Shown here in pieces: positions 22,801 to 42,463 of a DNA stretch of 64,000 bases. The DNA lies in assembly GCF_022458985.1 (NCBI RefSeq), contig NC_061773.1:21052001-21116000 (forward strand). Reading direction: 5' to 3'. The notes under the pieces are model-generated. The model had not been told where the DNA came from. It worked only from the letters and a program-made list of their open reading frames with translations, and did no database searches. The position numbers and the translations under genes are program-made. The DNA is from Mugil cephalus. Taxonomy: Eukaryota; Chordata; Actinopteri; Mugiliformes; Mugilidae. The first letter of the stretch is position 1; each line of letters opens with the position of its first letter.

Positions 22801-25620
22801 GTAGCCCGTCGGACTTGAATATTAAACTCCTCCCTGATTTGCATTCGTGTGATGCGAGCTGCACAGGAGCGGCTCACTCTCACCGCACAGCTCATGTTTT
22901 AATCAACATGACTCCCACAGTGCTATCTGTACCACTCCCCCAACCCCCTCGCCCCCCAACCAGCACACTCAGATGCTAAGTCAACATGTGTTTGATGGCG
23001 CTGTGGCGTTCCAACCGCTCACACTCCCATCATCTCCGCTGATCATTTCTTTCGATGCTGCTCCCGTTTGACTCCTGTTTATCTGATTTCCTCATTGTTC
23101 CACCGTCTCTCCTGCAGGCTCCTCGGTGGAATGTGACGCGGCCCGTGCTGTCCCTACCTGTACATCTGCATACCAGATGTTTAAAAAGTTGGTGCCTGAC
23201 TTCACCCGGCGAGCCTGACGGAGTCTTCCAGGTGTGTTATTGGTTTGAGTCGGTAGTGGTTAAGAAATTGCCCTCTGGGTTTGGTCTCGACTGCATCTAT
23301 GTTCTTTTATTTGGCTTCCTGTAGTTTCTGTAGTCACAAATTTCACATTTTCCGAACAGAATTCCAGTAGTCAGGATGTTGGATGTAATGAAATTGCTTC
23401 TTCCAGAGTTGATGTGGTACGCTGCACTGTTATAGAGTTAGATGCTAGTGAGGTATATAGCTCTTCAGAGAAGTTAACATTAACACTTATCGCATGGGTC
23501 GTTTTTCAGATCTCCAACCTGACAGAGAGATTAAGTAGAGACCCCCTACCTTCCATATTAAACTCAGCGTAGTGTTATTTACAAATAAACATAATTATTA
23601 TAATTTTGCTTTCAGTATTAAGCTGTTAAAACAATACGCAGGTTCAAATATTCAGGTTTTTGAAGACCTATAACCTATCATTTAGCATTCATACCAGATA
23701 ACATAAGACTGTGGTTGTAATCACTAAGTGTCTTGAAGTGAGCATTTTATTGTTAACTAATTTAAAAAAAATATATATTTTTTGGGGGGAAAAAGAGCTT
23801 GTAATCATCTACCTTATAAAAGACAAATAAGTTGACTCGGAGCAGCACTGAAGCGGTGTCTGGCTTAATGAGTTAAACACATAGCACCACATTTCCAGGC
23901 GAGTGCCGCTAGACAAAGCCATTCTGAAGAGCCACGGCAGCCTTTTGGCTTCAGCATTCAGCTGCCCAGCGACTGTCCGGAGGAATACCAAATGTCTCTG
24001 TCCGTCTCCTCCTGACTGTTTCCCTCAGTGGATTTACGGCTCTGCTGATCTGCAGACGCACACAGCACTGTTTTGCACTTTCACAGGTGAAAATCCCCCT
24101 CCGTGTATTAGATTACTGAAAATCTCATGATCACGAACTCGCGGTTTTAAACAGGATTCATGTGATGATCTTTTGTCTGGGCAGTGGCTGTAATTCTGCC
24201 ACTTGTTTGTGTGAAAGGCTCCTACTAGTCTGTCAACGGGAGGTTCAAGCATGCTGGGGGGTTTTCACACCAACAGGAGCAGACAGCCGTTACTGGTCTG
24301 CTTCCAGGACAGGAGCCAATGCAAACTCAATAGAAGTATTTAAAGTATGCCTTCACAGAAAGTGAGCCTCTTGCTTTATGACTTTTGATTCGGGGGGGAA
24401 ACAGAAGAACGTGCGTTGCTCGCCCTAAAAAGCAAAAAGCTCGTCAGTTTTGAGCGCAGCTTATAAGGCAGCTGCTCCGCTCTAACTGATAGATAAATGT
24501 TTCCTTTTGAAAGATGTGATGCTGGCAGAAGCAATCTTTGGATGGGTAATTTTGATCCAGCCCTTGAGGCCTCACGTCTAGATTTGTGGGCTGAATGGAG
24601 TCGTTTTACGATTTACTCGACTGGCAAGAGGACGGCAAGACGCTTGTTTATGGCGGCGATTTGTTAGCAGCAATGAGTGAGAGGCTTTGGCAGAAAATGG
24701 CACCTCTATTTTTGGATGTCAATTCTCTTCTGGGGATTCAAAATGAGGCTTTGTTTGTGGTGAATCTTCGTTACGTGGGGAGAAGTGCACATGAGACACT
24801 GATCACCTGACGCAGATGGGCGGGTGCTAGCTTCGATACATAGACTAAGATTTAAAATCTGGTAACTCCACGCAAAGTGAATTTAATGTGATGTTTGTGA
24901 CAAGAGGATGATAGGAGGGAACGTGAGTGAACGCCGCATTCATTTGGCACCTTTGTTATTTATACCGCTGCTTTCCTTCTGTTCCTCTGGCTGCATCTCT
25001 CTTTTGTAGCGGTTGCCGTTGAGCTTTTTTGAGACATGAACCACAGATGGATTAGGTTTCATCCCCTCTGTGTATTATTAATGTTTCTTATCCTGTCTCA
25101 TTTTTCCTCATCCTTGCAAATTAATTGGTTGCTAATTGCACATAAGAGCTATATTTAGAGTGTGGCACACTTCCAGGATGCCCTGGGTGCAAGTTATCTT
25201 TGAAGATGTTCTTTAAAATCGGCTTAATGCTCATTTTTTATTATGCCTTTATATAGTGTCGGAGGTTATAATACTTTCAATCAAATTGTCCTGATACTAT
25301 ATTCTCTATGTATAGTTTGATGACTTTCTCTGATAATTTATATATTTAAAGTATTATAAAGGAATCCTATTTGCTTACCGCTTAATGTTCTTTATTTTAT
25401 TTTTTTTAAGATTTCCATTTTCACACCTGAGCAGAGGTACGGAGGTACGCCTGGACTTTGATTCCCCCATGCTCATCTTTTGCTAACTTGCTAGAAATGC
25501 GACTCACTCCACACCTCAAGGCGACACATGGCTGCAAGGTCAGAGAGGATACAACAGCAAAGTCTGAATGCGTTGTTGACATATCTCAGCGCCAGCTAAG
25601 AACCTGTGTGTTTCTTCATC
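19895..25620 (+). other. Long ccdc120 5' intron or upstream region
   Basis: 5.7 kb with no exon I can support. It contains a trinucleotide microsatellite at 22678-22728 and several open frames of up to 138 codons (21175-21591) without domains, biased composition or splice context. Confidence 0.4.
22678..22728. repeat. (CTA)n trinucleotide microsatellite
   Basis: About 17 units of CTA on the plus strand (TAG on the minus), interrupted by two CTG units (GCTGCTAC). It lies in an intron or upstream region, not in coding sequence. Confidence 0.9.
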
Positions 25621-25672
25621 AGGTGAGGGCGTGGCTGGGAGCGTGAGTTGTAAAGTCCCCGGATTCATTCAC

Positions 25673-28600
25673 ATGGAGGTCAAAGGACACCTGATCACAT
25701 CCATGGGTTTGGGGGCTCCCGGTGAGTAATAGAAGGGTGAAGACACGCACTTTCTTGTCTGGACAAGCCTGGAACGGCCTGACAAATCTACCGGCTTCTG
25801 TTTTTTTTCCCCCCCACAACATTTTTTCCCAAGGGAACAGCCAGCTGAAAAAACAGCTGTGCCAGATAATCTCGTCAGAATGCTTTGTAACTGAAAACAA
25901 ACGCCATATCAAAAGGGGAACTCAATAATGCAACCGCTCTGAAGCCGTGTATGAAAATAGGCTGCATTTTTTTTTTTTTTGTCAGCTGTAAATTTCTTAG
26001 TTTGAATCTGTCACATGCATTTTGCTGCACAGATGTTCAAGGCTGCCAGGACGGCAAGCTGCAGACTGAGAGGATCGCGGCTCTGCAAGAGAGGAAGCAG
26101 GCCCTGGAGGCTCTCCTCAGCTCCAGAGTGGGAGAACTCAAACAAGTGTGTTTGCAGGAAGCGGTGAGTTGCTCTCGCTTCACCTCAGTTCATCAATTAT
26201 TGCTGAAGGTTTTTTTTTTTTTTTTTTTTAATTTACCCATATCTTTCGTTTAATTTTTGGTTCTTTAAATAGATTTTGATCCTCCGAGTCCGGACGCAGC
26301 TGCGAAAATTGATGTTTTTCTCTCACAGAATGGGCTGCATATTCATCTTTGCTTGATGGCTCCTGAGAAGCTGTCAGCGCTTGATAATGAGGCCACGGCT
26401 GCCTCAGCTTCTCTTTACCAGCTGTTTAGCACATCCCTATGTTTTCAGCTGGATGTATAGTGACTCACTGTCTGAGTGCCTATTTTTGGATGCAGGGATT
26501 GTCTGTCTTCTTGTCAGTGTAGCTCACTCAGGAGTCTGATTCACTACTCATCTGCAGGTTACTTTGCTTCTGCGTCTGTGCTAAATGATGATAGCCGTAT
26601 TGTTTCTGGGAAATCTATTTATGTACATTGAACCATTTAAGGCCATTTTTATCAAAGTAATCTATTAATCAGTATCATTTTATGTAACACTGGGGAGCAC
26701 AGAGGGCATTGGGGAGGATTTTAGTCAGTGGAGGCTAATAAATGTCCTCCACAGGAGCTGACTGGGAAGTTGCCACGTGCTTTCCCCTTGGAGACGGGAG
26801 AGAAACCCCCACTGGTGCAGCGCAGAGCTGGCTTGGCGCCCAGCACCAAGGCCGAAGTAAGTCAACACCTTGAATATCTATTGTGTTTACGCAGCAGCTG
26901 TATTGCTTTGCGTACTCGCGATCTAACATGGCCATTTGTCCCCGGCCGCAGGATGATGCTGCCCAAAGAAAGCAGATGAAAGCCATCTTCACCGGTGCTC
27001 TGTACAGACACTCGGAATCAGACCGCAATGTCCCAAATGGCAAGAGGACAGTCCATCGGGGGTGTCACACAGGTACAGTTGAACAGCACCAAACACCAAA
27101 GCGACAGCCCAAATCAAGGATTAGGCCTGACGCACAGTATTTTACGCCTTCACTTATAGTGAGCATAGATTACAGATGTCATGCCTTGTCGATGACCTGA
27201 AGATTTTGTTGTGTTTCAGAGGACACGGTGTTGTCAGAGAGCACCAGCTCCATGTCCGATTCAACATCCCATGACAATGGTGAGTGAACTGTACATTCAC
27301 ACGCACTATTTATCCATATTTGTAATAAGCTTAACAGATAGAATAATCATTATAAATAGATCAATGTATTTGCCAATGCTATTTTATTCATGTTTAGATC
27401 ACACACTGAGTGGGAGACTCATTAGGGTTTGGCGTTAAGACTGCACATAAGCCAAAAGCCGTTTTAAAAAAGGCAACTGGAGGTTCTTTCTACTGGAGTT
27501 TCTTGAAGCTCATCTGAAGTAGCTTCTTCAGTTCTAAGAGACTAGTGGGAAGTTGAGATTCAAAAACCCCCATCAGAAACTTGCTTGACTCATTTCTGTA
27601 AGAACCAGAAACTGGTGCCACTAATTGCCATATATGGATGGATACTTACCTCCAGCCGATTATGGCAATTAGTGGCGTGTTTAAGGCAATTAGTGGCTAC
27701 TCGGATGAGTGGCGAAACGTCTTTTCTCTTAAATGCCTTTTGGCTTATTTGCAGTCTCAACGCCAAAGTCTAACCCTACCAATCAGGGTCCCTCGATGAC
27801 TGGGAACCTTCACAGACACTTTACTACAAATAAGAATATGACATCATGACAATGCACACGCTTTGCTGCGGTTTTACTGAAAATTTTTAGTGAGCAACGT
27901 GTGAGCTACACTGAAAGATAATTTGATTGTTTTTCTTCTCATAAAAGAATCTTCTCCCAGCGTGGCTGCCGACCAGCGCTCTCTGTCTCAGCCCCGGCTC
28001 ACTCTGGGCAGCCCCGACCACAGAATCAGCAGGAAGCTTTCTCCGGTAGAGATTTACTACGAGATGAGGACACGACGCAACTCTGTCACAAGCTCCGTTA
28101 GGTACTCACTTAAAGTGGCCCTGTGCTGCGCAGCCGGCCTCATCTGTTAAAGTGTACATACTGTATCAGGGACACATAACATAACAGTCATAAATTTATG
28201 ACTGTGTGTGTGTGTAAATCCTGAATGCGTGTTTTTTTTTTCTGTTACAGCCCAACCCACTCTTTACCGAGAAGTGCTTCTAATGTTGAAGGTAGAAGCG
28301 TTCCAGCAACTCCTCTTCTGGCACGAACTGCTCCAATCAGTGTTCACGTCAGGTAATCTGTAACGCTAGTGTCTGAGGCAGCACAGCCACAGCTCCCTCC
28401 CACTGAGATAACTGCATGGCTGGAGATGACTTAATGACTTAGTTGAATGCAGACGCAGTGTTAAGGTTGTAACAGCGATTAGTGTCACATTTAGCTAGCA
28501 GCGAGGGTTTTAGCTTATAATTTAGACATTAGGCATGAGAAAATGTGCCCTTCTTAAGTCATTCCCTGTGAAAATCTGTTTCACGGTTTCGGTCAAAGCC

Positions 28601-30789
28601 TCTCTCTTTCACACTTCCCTATCCACAGTGGCTGCCAGTTCTCTCCTAATATAAGCTGTTGTTGTGCCCATTTTTGCTGTAGGTCCGATGCATCGGGTGG
28701 TAATGGTCTGAAGCAGTGGTCTGCTAGCTTGGATGTGCCATACATGATTCCACTGGCTCAAGAGGGCTCCTCCTCTGACCGCCGAGGCTGCCCTTACAGC
28801 TCCCGAGCCAGGCGCAGCAACAGCTCTGAGGCCCTGCTGGATAGGTCAAGCCTCCCGGATGATCCCGCACCCAGAAATGGGATGCCCCAGAGAGGCGGGC
28901 CCTACAAGAGCTCAGAGACGTTGACTGATGGCAAGCTGCGGCAGATTCATCTGGGCAGTCCTGAGAGACAAGTGGACAACTCAGTGGAACAGGTCAAAAT
29001 GCGTTTGTCGATGGGTGGCAGGGGGGCCAGTGGAGGCTACAATGAGCTTTTGATGGACTATATCTGGGGGAAACAGCAGAGGATGCAAGTGCAGCATCAC
29101 CTGTACCAGTCCACGGGCAGGATCTGGCAGGACATGTCCTCTCCTCGCTCCTCCACTGCAGCTGTGCCCCCTCATGCCAATGGATTTTCACATTCCCAGG
29201 TGCACCTTCCCAGTGCTGCAGCCCCTTACAGCCCCATGGTCCTCAGAGGGTCCCAAGCCGAGCTACGCAGGGTCAAAGTCACCAGAACCAAATCTTGTGG
29301 GCCCTTTATTCCTTTGCAGCAACATCCCCAAGATGCCATCCTGCTGTCACCGTATGAGTCCCCACTTCCTGCCTCTGGCACCACTACATCCTCCATACCC
29401 AACCTGCACCCTTACCAGACTGAGTTGTCTGGTCCCTCCTTCAGCCGCAGACCTCCACAGTTCTCTCTTCCCACTCCAGAAGACTCAACCAGAAGTTTGC
29501 ATAAAGCCCTGGCACTAGAAGGACTGAGGGACTGGTACTTGAGGAATGCGCTTGGCTATCCTCCTGCCGCCCCAAAGGGCCAGGAGGCAGGGATCTCTCG
29601 TCTTTCACACCCCCACCCACTGGTGCACCAGGCTCAGTCTGTTCAAGGTGAACCAGGCAACGTCCAAAGGCCTCAGATACCACAGTCAGCCAGCTTCCAC
29701 GGGCACCCACTGCATGGAAGGTCAGTACTTTAAAACCCCGTTGTCACCCAGAATTCACACACCTCCATTAATGATCGTGTAACAACACGTTTGATTTGTT
29801 GTTTGATTCAAAAAAATGGACAAAAACCTCTGCCCTTCAGAGATCGGTCTTTATGGGAGTAGACCAAAACTTTGCTCTGTTTTTGAGCTGCTCACAGCCC
29901 TGTAGCTTCTGTAATGTCACAGTCTGACAGGCCGTCCAGTGACAGAATCAGAATATGACAGGCAGGTACATCAATGTGATTGTGTAAATTGGCAGGACAA
30001 CGTGGGAATCCTGTTCACGTCGAAGGGGAGTGGATAAAATCCCGGTCATTCGACCCGGGTCCAAAACAACTTTCACATCACATGAAAGTGTTCAGGCTGA
30101 AGCGTGCATAGCGGGATCATCCCTATGTTCCCTGGGTCCTATGTTCCCTGCTTTGTATGTGACCGGGTTGGGGTTAGGGACACTGTTAGGGACCCGGGGC
30201 ACATGGGTACGCTCCCGTGCATAGCAACACCCAAAAGACTTCTGGTCTGTTATTGCTAAAACAAAGGTTCTTCTTGGAGCTGTTAGCTGATTTACAAATG
30301 GCAACCATCAGACTTGTCAATTTGAGTTAGTGAGCCCGTATAATTAATTTAACATATTAGTGATTGAGGCTTTAAGGGCTTTGTATGGATACATACTACT
30401 GATTTTACTTATTTTTCCTTCTTACTGGAAGTTGGCAACAAGGCACAAGATGTTGGTATTATTGTCGCTGTTAGTCAACCAATCCACCTACAATCTGCTT
30501 TCATAACTTTTTTTAATTTTTTAATTAATTTTTTTTAATTATTATTATTATTATTTTTCATTTCTGTATTTGCTTAATGCTGCTTGCCTCATTCATACAA
30601 TCATCTTTGTGTTTCCTGATCATTATTCCTTTTTAATTAACAAGAACTCCTCTTGTTTTCGGGGTTGATGATTTGTTTCTTCTCTCTCACAGGTCGATGG
30701 AGTTCTCTCTCTATCAGGAGACCACAGACCCACAGGTGCAAGAGGTGACCCCAAAGGAGGCCAGTGCAGACCCTGGCACGCTGGTCTGA
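25673..30789 (+). CDS. ccdc120: Coiled-coil domain-containing protein 120
   Basis: Human CCDC120 binds cytohesins and ninein and acts at the centrosome and in neurite growth. Exons: 25673-25721, 26033-26163, 26755-26856, 26952-27072, 27220-27279, 27948-28101, 28251-28352, 28683-29720, 30693-30789; 617 residues, close to the human length. The start MEVKGHLITS matches human MEVKGQLISS. Residues about 24-90 form the CUPID (cytohesin-binding, DUF3338) core: ERIAALQERKQALEALLSS, LKQVCLQEAELTGKLP, LETGEKPPLVQRR. Other matches are RRNSV, HSLPRSASNVEGRSVPATP, ARRSNSSEALLDRS, RTKSCG and LALEGLRDWYLRN. The second coiled-coil part of human CUPID is poorly recognisable; here that place reads DDAAQRKQMKAIFTGALYR. 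Most of the protein is low-complexity Ser/Pro-rich. The relatives INAVA and FRMD4 fit less well. Confidence 0.9.
27428..27767. mobile_element. 340-bp foldback element in a ccdc120 intron
   Basis: The first roughly 36 bases (TTTGGCGTTAAGACTGCACA, then TAAGCCAAAAG) and the reverse complement of the last 36 (TTTGGCGTTGAGACTGCAAA, then TAAGCCAAAAG) match with few differences. The interior carries GATGAGTGGCGAAACGTCTT, a motif shared with the 18.4-kb repeat. No open frame of note and no clear target duplication. Confidence 0.7.
29940..30330. repeat. Possible decayed dispersed repeat in the last ccdc120 intron
   Basis: Contains CCTATGTTCCCTGGGTCCTA and TATGTTCCC direct repeats, then TGTTAGGGACCCGGGGC; such strings are typical of a repeat seen in fish genomes. 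Its borders are not defined. Confidence 0.3.
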
Positions 30790-33115
30790 AGCAGCAGAAC
30801 ACACAAACACACTGCATTATATGAGCAAATACACTGTAGCCTCACAGTTACACACACACACACACACACAAGCTGATACAATGTGACCTCAACAGCAAAG
30901 CAAAACATGGCAACCTCAGCAGAAAGAGACTGGAGTAAATGACAAACTGTACCTGTACCTGTACAGTTTGAGAAAAAAAAGCCTTGGCAAGATCCCCATG
31001 TTATACCTGATTCCACCAGTATGAACTTCAAACCCAGTATTCCCATGTGGACGTGCACTGGTGCTGACTAACAGAGCATCTAATTCCAATATGGTCATGC
31101 TGTACTTCATATATAAATATTTCTGGTCCAAAACAGTAAAATCCTTCCTAATAACCTTGAAAAGTCTCCCCAGATATACTTTTTTACAGAATATATACAA
31201 CTCTAAATGACTATTTTGTATCTTCTCAGATATAAAGACCAGTTATATTAAAGAGGTAATTTATTGCTCATTAACCGTGAGATATACAAAGATATTCTAT
31301 GAGCTCACTTCATTCAATAAAAGGAGTACTACATGCCGGTGAATGTGTGTTTGTAAACTATATAAAACATGCTTCAGTCCTCATCTGCCCATCGATTTCA
31401 CAGCCATTTGTATCCTTCGCGTATGAGAAAATGAAACGGGGCCGTGAACTGTAGCGTACTGGTGTAGCGGACAGGAGTGCCTAAATGTTTTAATGTCGAG
31501 ACTAAAGCTTGGTTAGAAAACTTTAAAGTGCTAGCATTAAGCTTCTGTGAGCTTAGTCAAATCAAAAAACTGAAAACGTTACACGATGTCACTAAATTAG
31601 TGTATTTGGAATGATGTCATATATGTATTGGGACTTCTTTACGTGCGGGTTATTTTGTAGATTCAGCTCTGTGCTGGCTGATAAATGTAGCTTTCTCTGT
31701 GCTGACTGTAACAGAACAATTCGGTCAGTTTTAGGAATAACCTTAGGGCTGTTACGAGACCTACTGTAGAGCAGTAGCACATGACTGTATGACAATAAAT
31801 AACTCGTAAATCAAATTTTAGATGGCGGAGACTTTTTTTAGCGTCAAATTTTATTCTGCATTGAGCCGTGAAGGATGTGAGTGTCATACAGAGCACTTTA
31901 TAAACATCTTAAGCCTTAATTTCCTATGAAATTGTCACCGAGAGATGACAGGCAGTAGTGAGGTTTAGACAGGGTTTATAATAGCTCAAAATGAAAGCGT
32001 TTAACACCTGTTGAAGATCTACCTGAGTGTTAGTCTGTATATAGTGTGGATTGTACTGATGAGTTTCATGCTAACGTTTTATTCCCGTACTAACAATGTA
32101 ATTTTTAAGCTAACCACGTAACAAGTATTTAATCAGAATTACCTCCCCCAACTCCTTCCACCCCCCCAAGCGAGCACTATTTAATTGGCTGTAAACAAAC
32201 AAACAAAAAAAAAGTGAGGTTGATGGTGGGAACAGGATAGGGCTGCTGCAGTATTGAATGATGGTGTGAGCAGGTCTCATATCAGTAAATCTGTTTACGA
32301 GAATTCATTCTAGCTTTGTATAATTGATAGTCTCATGTTGCTCTGTGCGTCTGTTTCATTCACTTTTCATTACGCCGTGCATCATTACATAGTTTTTAAA
32401 GGCAGTCTTGGTAGCATTCTGCAAAAGATAACAGGAACAAATAAAATCCTCAAGGAAAAAGAACTTATTTGTCTTAGTGTGACATAACGTAACATGTTTT
32501 TCCTTAATTTTTTTTTTTTTTTTGTCATTTTACGTTTTTGTTCTTGGTACTCATTTGAATGTAATATCTTAAGTGTGTTATAAGCGATAATTCTTTCTAC
32601 TCGGGTACAAACTGTAGCACACTGTGGAATGTCACCGGGTTTCTTCTGCTGTCTGATGTGTTCACGTCGTCTGTTTCCAGCTTCACAGAGCTCCTTCCAG
32701 CTCATTAGACCCTGAAATCAAAGACCAAACTGCTGTGCACTGGGGGTCGTAAAGGTATTTTTCATATAATGTACTATGTAAGTTCAAAAGAAATGATCCA
32801 TATAAAGCAAATGTATTCAAACTATATTATATTTATGAACCAATAACATTTTTGTAGCTATGAACTGTAGCTCTTTTCTCATCAGTGCGGGAACTGGTAA
32901 CATGTGTTGATGCCACTTCATTCAGCAGTGTGCCGTGTTAATATATGATTTTGTTTTTTTTTCTAAAGAAAAAGATATTTAAGTGCAGCTGTTTTATCTG
33001 CCCCTCCCCTCTTTATAACCAGGCCTATGGGATTAGACTGAATAGGCCTGCTCTATGCTGTATGTATGAGATTGTGCATTCATTCTACTAAATAAAGTGT
33101 CATGTCGCAAACAAA
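30790..33115 (+). other. ccdc120: ccdc120 3' UTR, two candidate poly(A) signals
   Basis: A/T-rich sequence with an (AC)n run at about 30847-30870 and AATAAA at 31316-31321 and 33091-33096. The second is followed by a GT-rich element (GTGTCATGTC). Alternative short and long UTRs are therefore possible. Confidence 0.5.
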
Positions 33116-34430
33116 CAAACAAACAAAAAAATCTAAATGTCTGAGGCGCATTTTTTAATTGAATGAAATAAGCAATGGTGGAGGCATGTACCTTTTGCAG
33201 ATGTTGCTCATCACTTCCTTTGAAGGGAACTTGTGGTTACAACATGGAAAGTTGTGTAAAAGTGACCAAGGCTAATAGTTAGCAAGCTTAAGATATATCC
33301 TGGAAACCAATCCATCGAGGCAATAAGTATGACAACTGCATGACAACCTCTGCAGGTTAGACCTCTCTTCGTTGTCACAACTACTGGGCAAAAATAAATA
33401 AATAAATAAATAAATATGAAAATTAAATCATTTAAATAATAAGAGAACAAGAATCAGAAGTTTTATTGTGATTGTTCTGTAAAAAAAAAAGGAATTAAAG
33501 CAGCATAAGGATAAAAAAAGTTATAGCAGCTATATACACAATAAAAATATAAATATATACAGTAAAGCACACAAATGAATGTAGTTGGGAAAAAAATAGC
33601 AGCAATTTAAACTATTATTTAATTATTATTAAACAGCAGTGCAAATGGCATGTTAGTGCAGGTGGACTGGGGAATAAATATACGACGAAGGTAGAAGAAG
33701 GTTTTAATCTATTGGTTCTGGATGTGATGACTAAAGTGTAATTTACGCAAATTCACAGGATTTTATGTCCGAAGAAGAATTATGAAGCTGTCACACTTCT
33801 TCCAACAGGTGCATCCGAACCAGTGGTTCTTAAACAGGAGGTTCCACGAGAGGCCACTGCTCTGTGTGATTTGTGATTGGATGCATATGATTTATAGTGG
33901 GAAAAAAAAACAATAAACTTATCTACTCTCTATGACTTTGTTTTAATAGTCACTATCCCCATGCATTGTCAATAGAAGGGGGAAGGGTAGTGGAAAATGA
34001 ATTTGCCAGAAACAACCACCGAACTTAACCACGTCTGCGTTTAAACGGTGTGGCGTTTACGTGCTCATGCGTGAAAAGAATATGAACAGAGCCATCTTGT
34101 GGTATTCACGGCATACTGCCTGGAAAAATTCAGAGACTACTAGTGGAAAGTTTGTTTCATGTCCTCTTTAATAAAATAATAAATAAAATAATAGAACACT
34201 TGTCACGAATTGTGAAATAAACCACTGAGGCCAGTTTTTGTACCAGGCTGTAAACATGTGTAATAATGCTGTAAAGTTGTTGTTGTTGTTGTTTTTCTTT
34301 TTTAACATTGGGGGTGTATGGGGATTTGCTCCCTTTTACTTTTGGAGCCAGACTCAAACAACCACTCGATGACCTGCAGTTTTTTTTTTTTTTTTTTTTT
34401 TTTTGCACTTCCGCATGGGCTTCATCATTT
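33116..34430. other. Intergenic spacer, ccdc120 to srpk
   Basis: A/T-rich with simple tracts: (AAAC)n at 33108-33130, (AAAT)n at 33391-33415 and a T-run at 34380-34404. No gene seen. Confidence 0.5.
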
Positions 34431-34681
34431 AGACCCAGAGGCTGCTGCTGCTGCAGGCTGGGTCAGACTCCTGGCATTCTGAAAATCCCGTGGCATCGCG
34501 CTGTTTTCCGTGTGATAGCGGTATAAGATAGATGCGGTCAGAAACACAGCGCGTAGCAGCGGGGGTCTGCTATTCCTGGACCTGAGAGCTTCTCGGTGAC
34601 ACGGAGGACCGAGAGCGAGCGGAGCCGTGTCTTATTCCCCGCTTTACAAATATATTAAAAGTGGATACATCTCACCCAGGG
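34431..34681 (+). promoter_or_regulatory. Putative srpk promoter and non-coding first exon
   Basis: GC-richer block after a 25-base T-run. It ends in a consensus donor (CCAGG|GGTAAGTC region, GT at 34682) that would splice to the acceptor before 35681. The start of transcription is inferred. Confidence 0.4.
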
Positions 34682-35754
34682 GTAAGTCACAGACTGTATC
34701 CTCCTCTTCTGTTGAAAACTAGTTATTGCAAGTCTTTTTGGAGTCTCTAGTATAAAACCGCGTCCTTTTTTGGGGGGTGCAGAGTCAGTGTACGCAAAAT
34801 ACAAGCAAGAAACATTAAATTACTTTACTGTTGAAGAATGTTGAGCTAGGTGTAAAAAGGGACCGAGTTTACTTTTACCGAGATTATTCAATAAAAGCTA
34901 CTAATTTAGTTCCTGAAATGTTATTTTAGTTTTTAAACAGTTTTATATATATATATATATAAATTTATTATTCGGGATAAAATAAACTGTAAAAAATAAA
35001 CAGCACAAAGTGTCACGTGAGCGTGTTTAAACTTTTATTTTTAGCATTTAAACTATGAACAACTGTAGATGGTAGAAGAGTGTTAAGATATGTCAGCATT
35101 TCTTTGGTTTACTGTGTTAGCAGGAACTTATATAATGCTGGTTAAATGTTGGGATTTTTGTTTTGAAATTAAAAAAAAAAACTAGGTATGTTTCCATTTA
35201 TTTACTGTCAGGTGACTTAATCTCTTACATCTGTATCTTTTGACGCTTCTAATAATAACCTTTTATAGCCACACAATGATCCGCTCACCTTGCAGTGAGA
35301 GCAGTCTGTGTGTTATGTTTCTAATGACTTAATTGTCTAAACAGTTCTTCCGTCCAGATGTGAAAGACCGTGCATGAATTTTAAATGGCCGAGAGTTCGT
35401 GTTTACAGCAGCGGCTCCTGCGCTGCAGACGTTCATGCAATGTCAGGAGGCGTTGAGTTGCAGCAGGGCCAGGGTCAGGAGCTATTTACGTTGACATACC
35501 ATTCATCTAGCTAAAAATAAACATACACAGCGCGTTTTAAAATGTCATAGCATGCAGCCCCCTGCGATCAGTAGCTCAAAGCAACACAAGCCTGAGACAA
35601 AGCCCTTAACCTCTTGAAATGCACACATGATTAAAGGCCTCAGCCTGATTCGAAAACGTCTGATAGTGTTTTTGTTACAGATTCCTCCCTGAGTGCTGCT
35701 CTCAGCTTGGCCCCGTCTTCAGCAGTGCTTGAACTCATCAGACTACAGTCAAAC

Positions 35755-42021
<6,267 letters not shown>

Positions 42022-42430
42022 ACGCATTCTGTGTTGTTATTCAGTGACCAGTTGACTTTTTCTGTCACATGGGACTTTGGTCCGCCGTGGGAGACAAACG
42101 GTGCTGGCATCATGAGCACAGCTTTCATTAATATTTATCAGCACCACCAGCAGCGTTTTCCCACACGGGCCTTTCATTATTTTAACTGGTGTCCAAACCA
42201 TGCAAAGCAATGACCAAAGAGCAGTTTTGTCTTACAGAAAAAAAGTGCCTTCATAAAATATCACAAACCTGAGTGTCAGTAAACCAGCATAAGAGGAGTT
42301 TTAATTGTCTTGATAACCAAATGTCTTTTACATATTTGTGGAAAACTGTGAAAATGGAATCAAAAGGGAAAGAGAATTAATAAACCATAGTGGTTGCAAC
42401 AGCACTCTTATGAAACCCTAATAAATGATG
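42022..42430 (+). other. srpk 3' UTR (probable)
   Basis: The TAG stop is followed by AATAAA at 42379-42384 and 42420-42425. Confidence 0.5.
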
Positions 42431-42463
42431 AAATATCATTAAAATAGTTTTTGCAGTCAGTGT

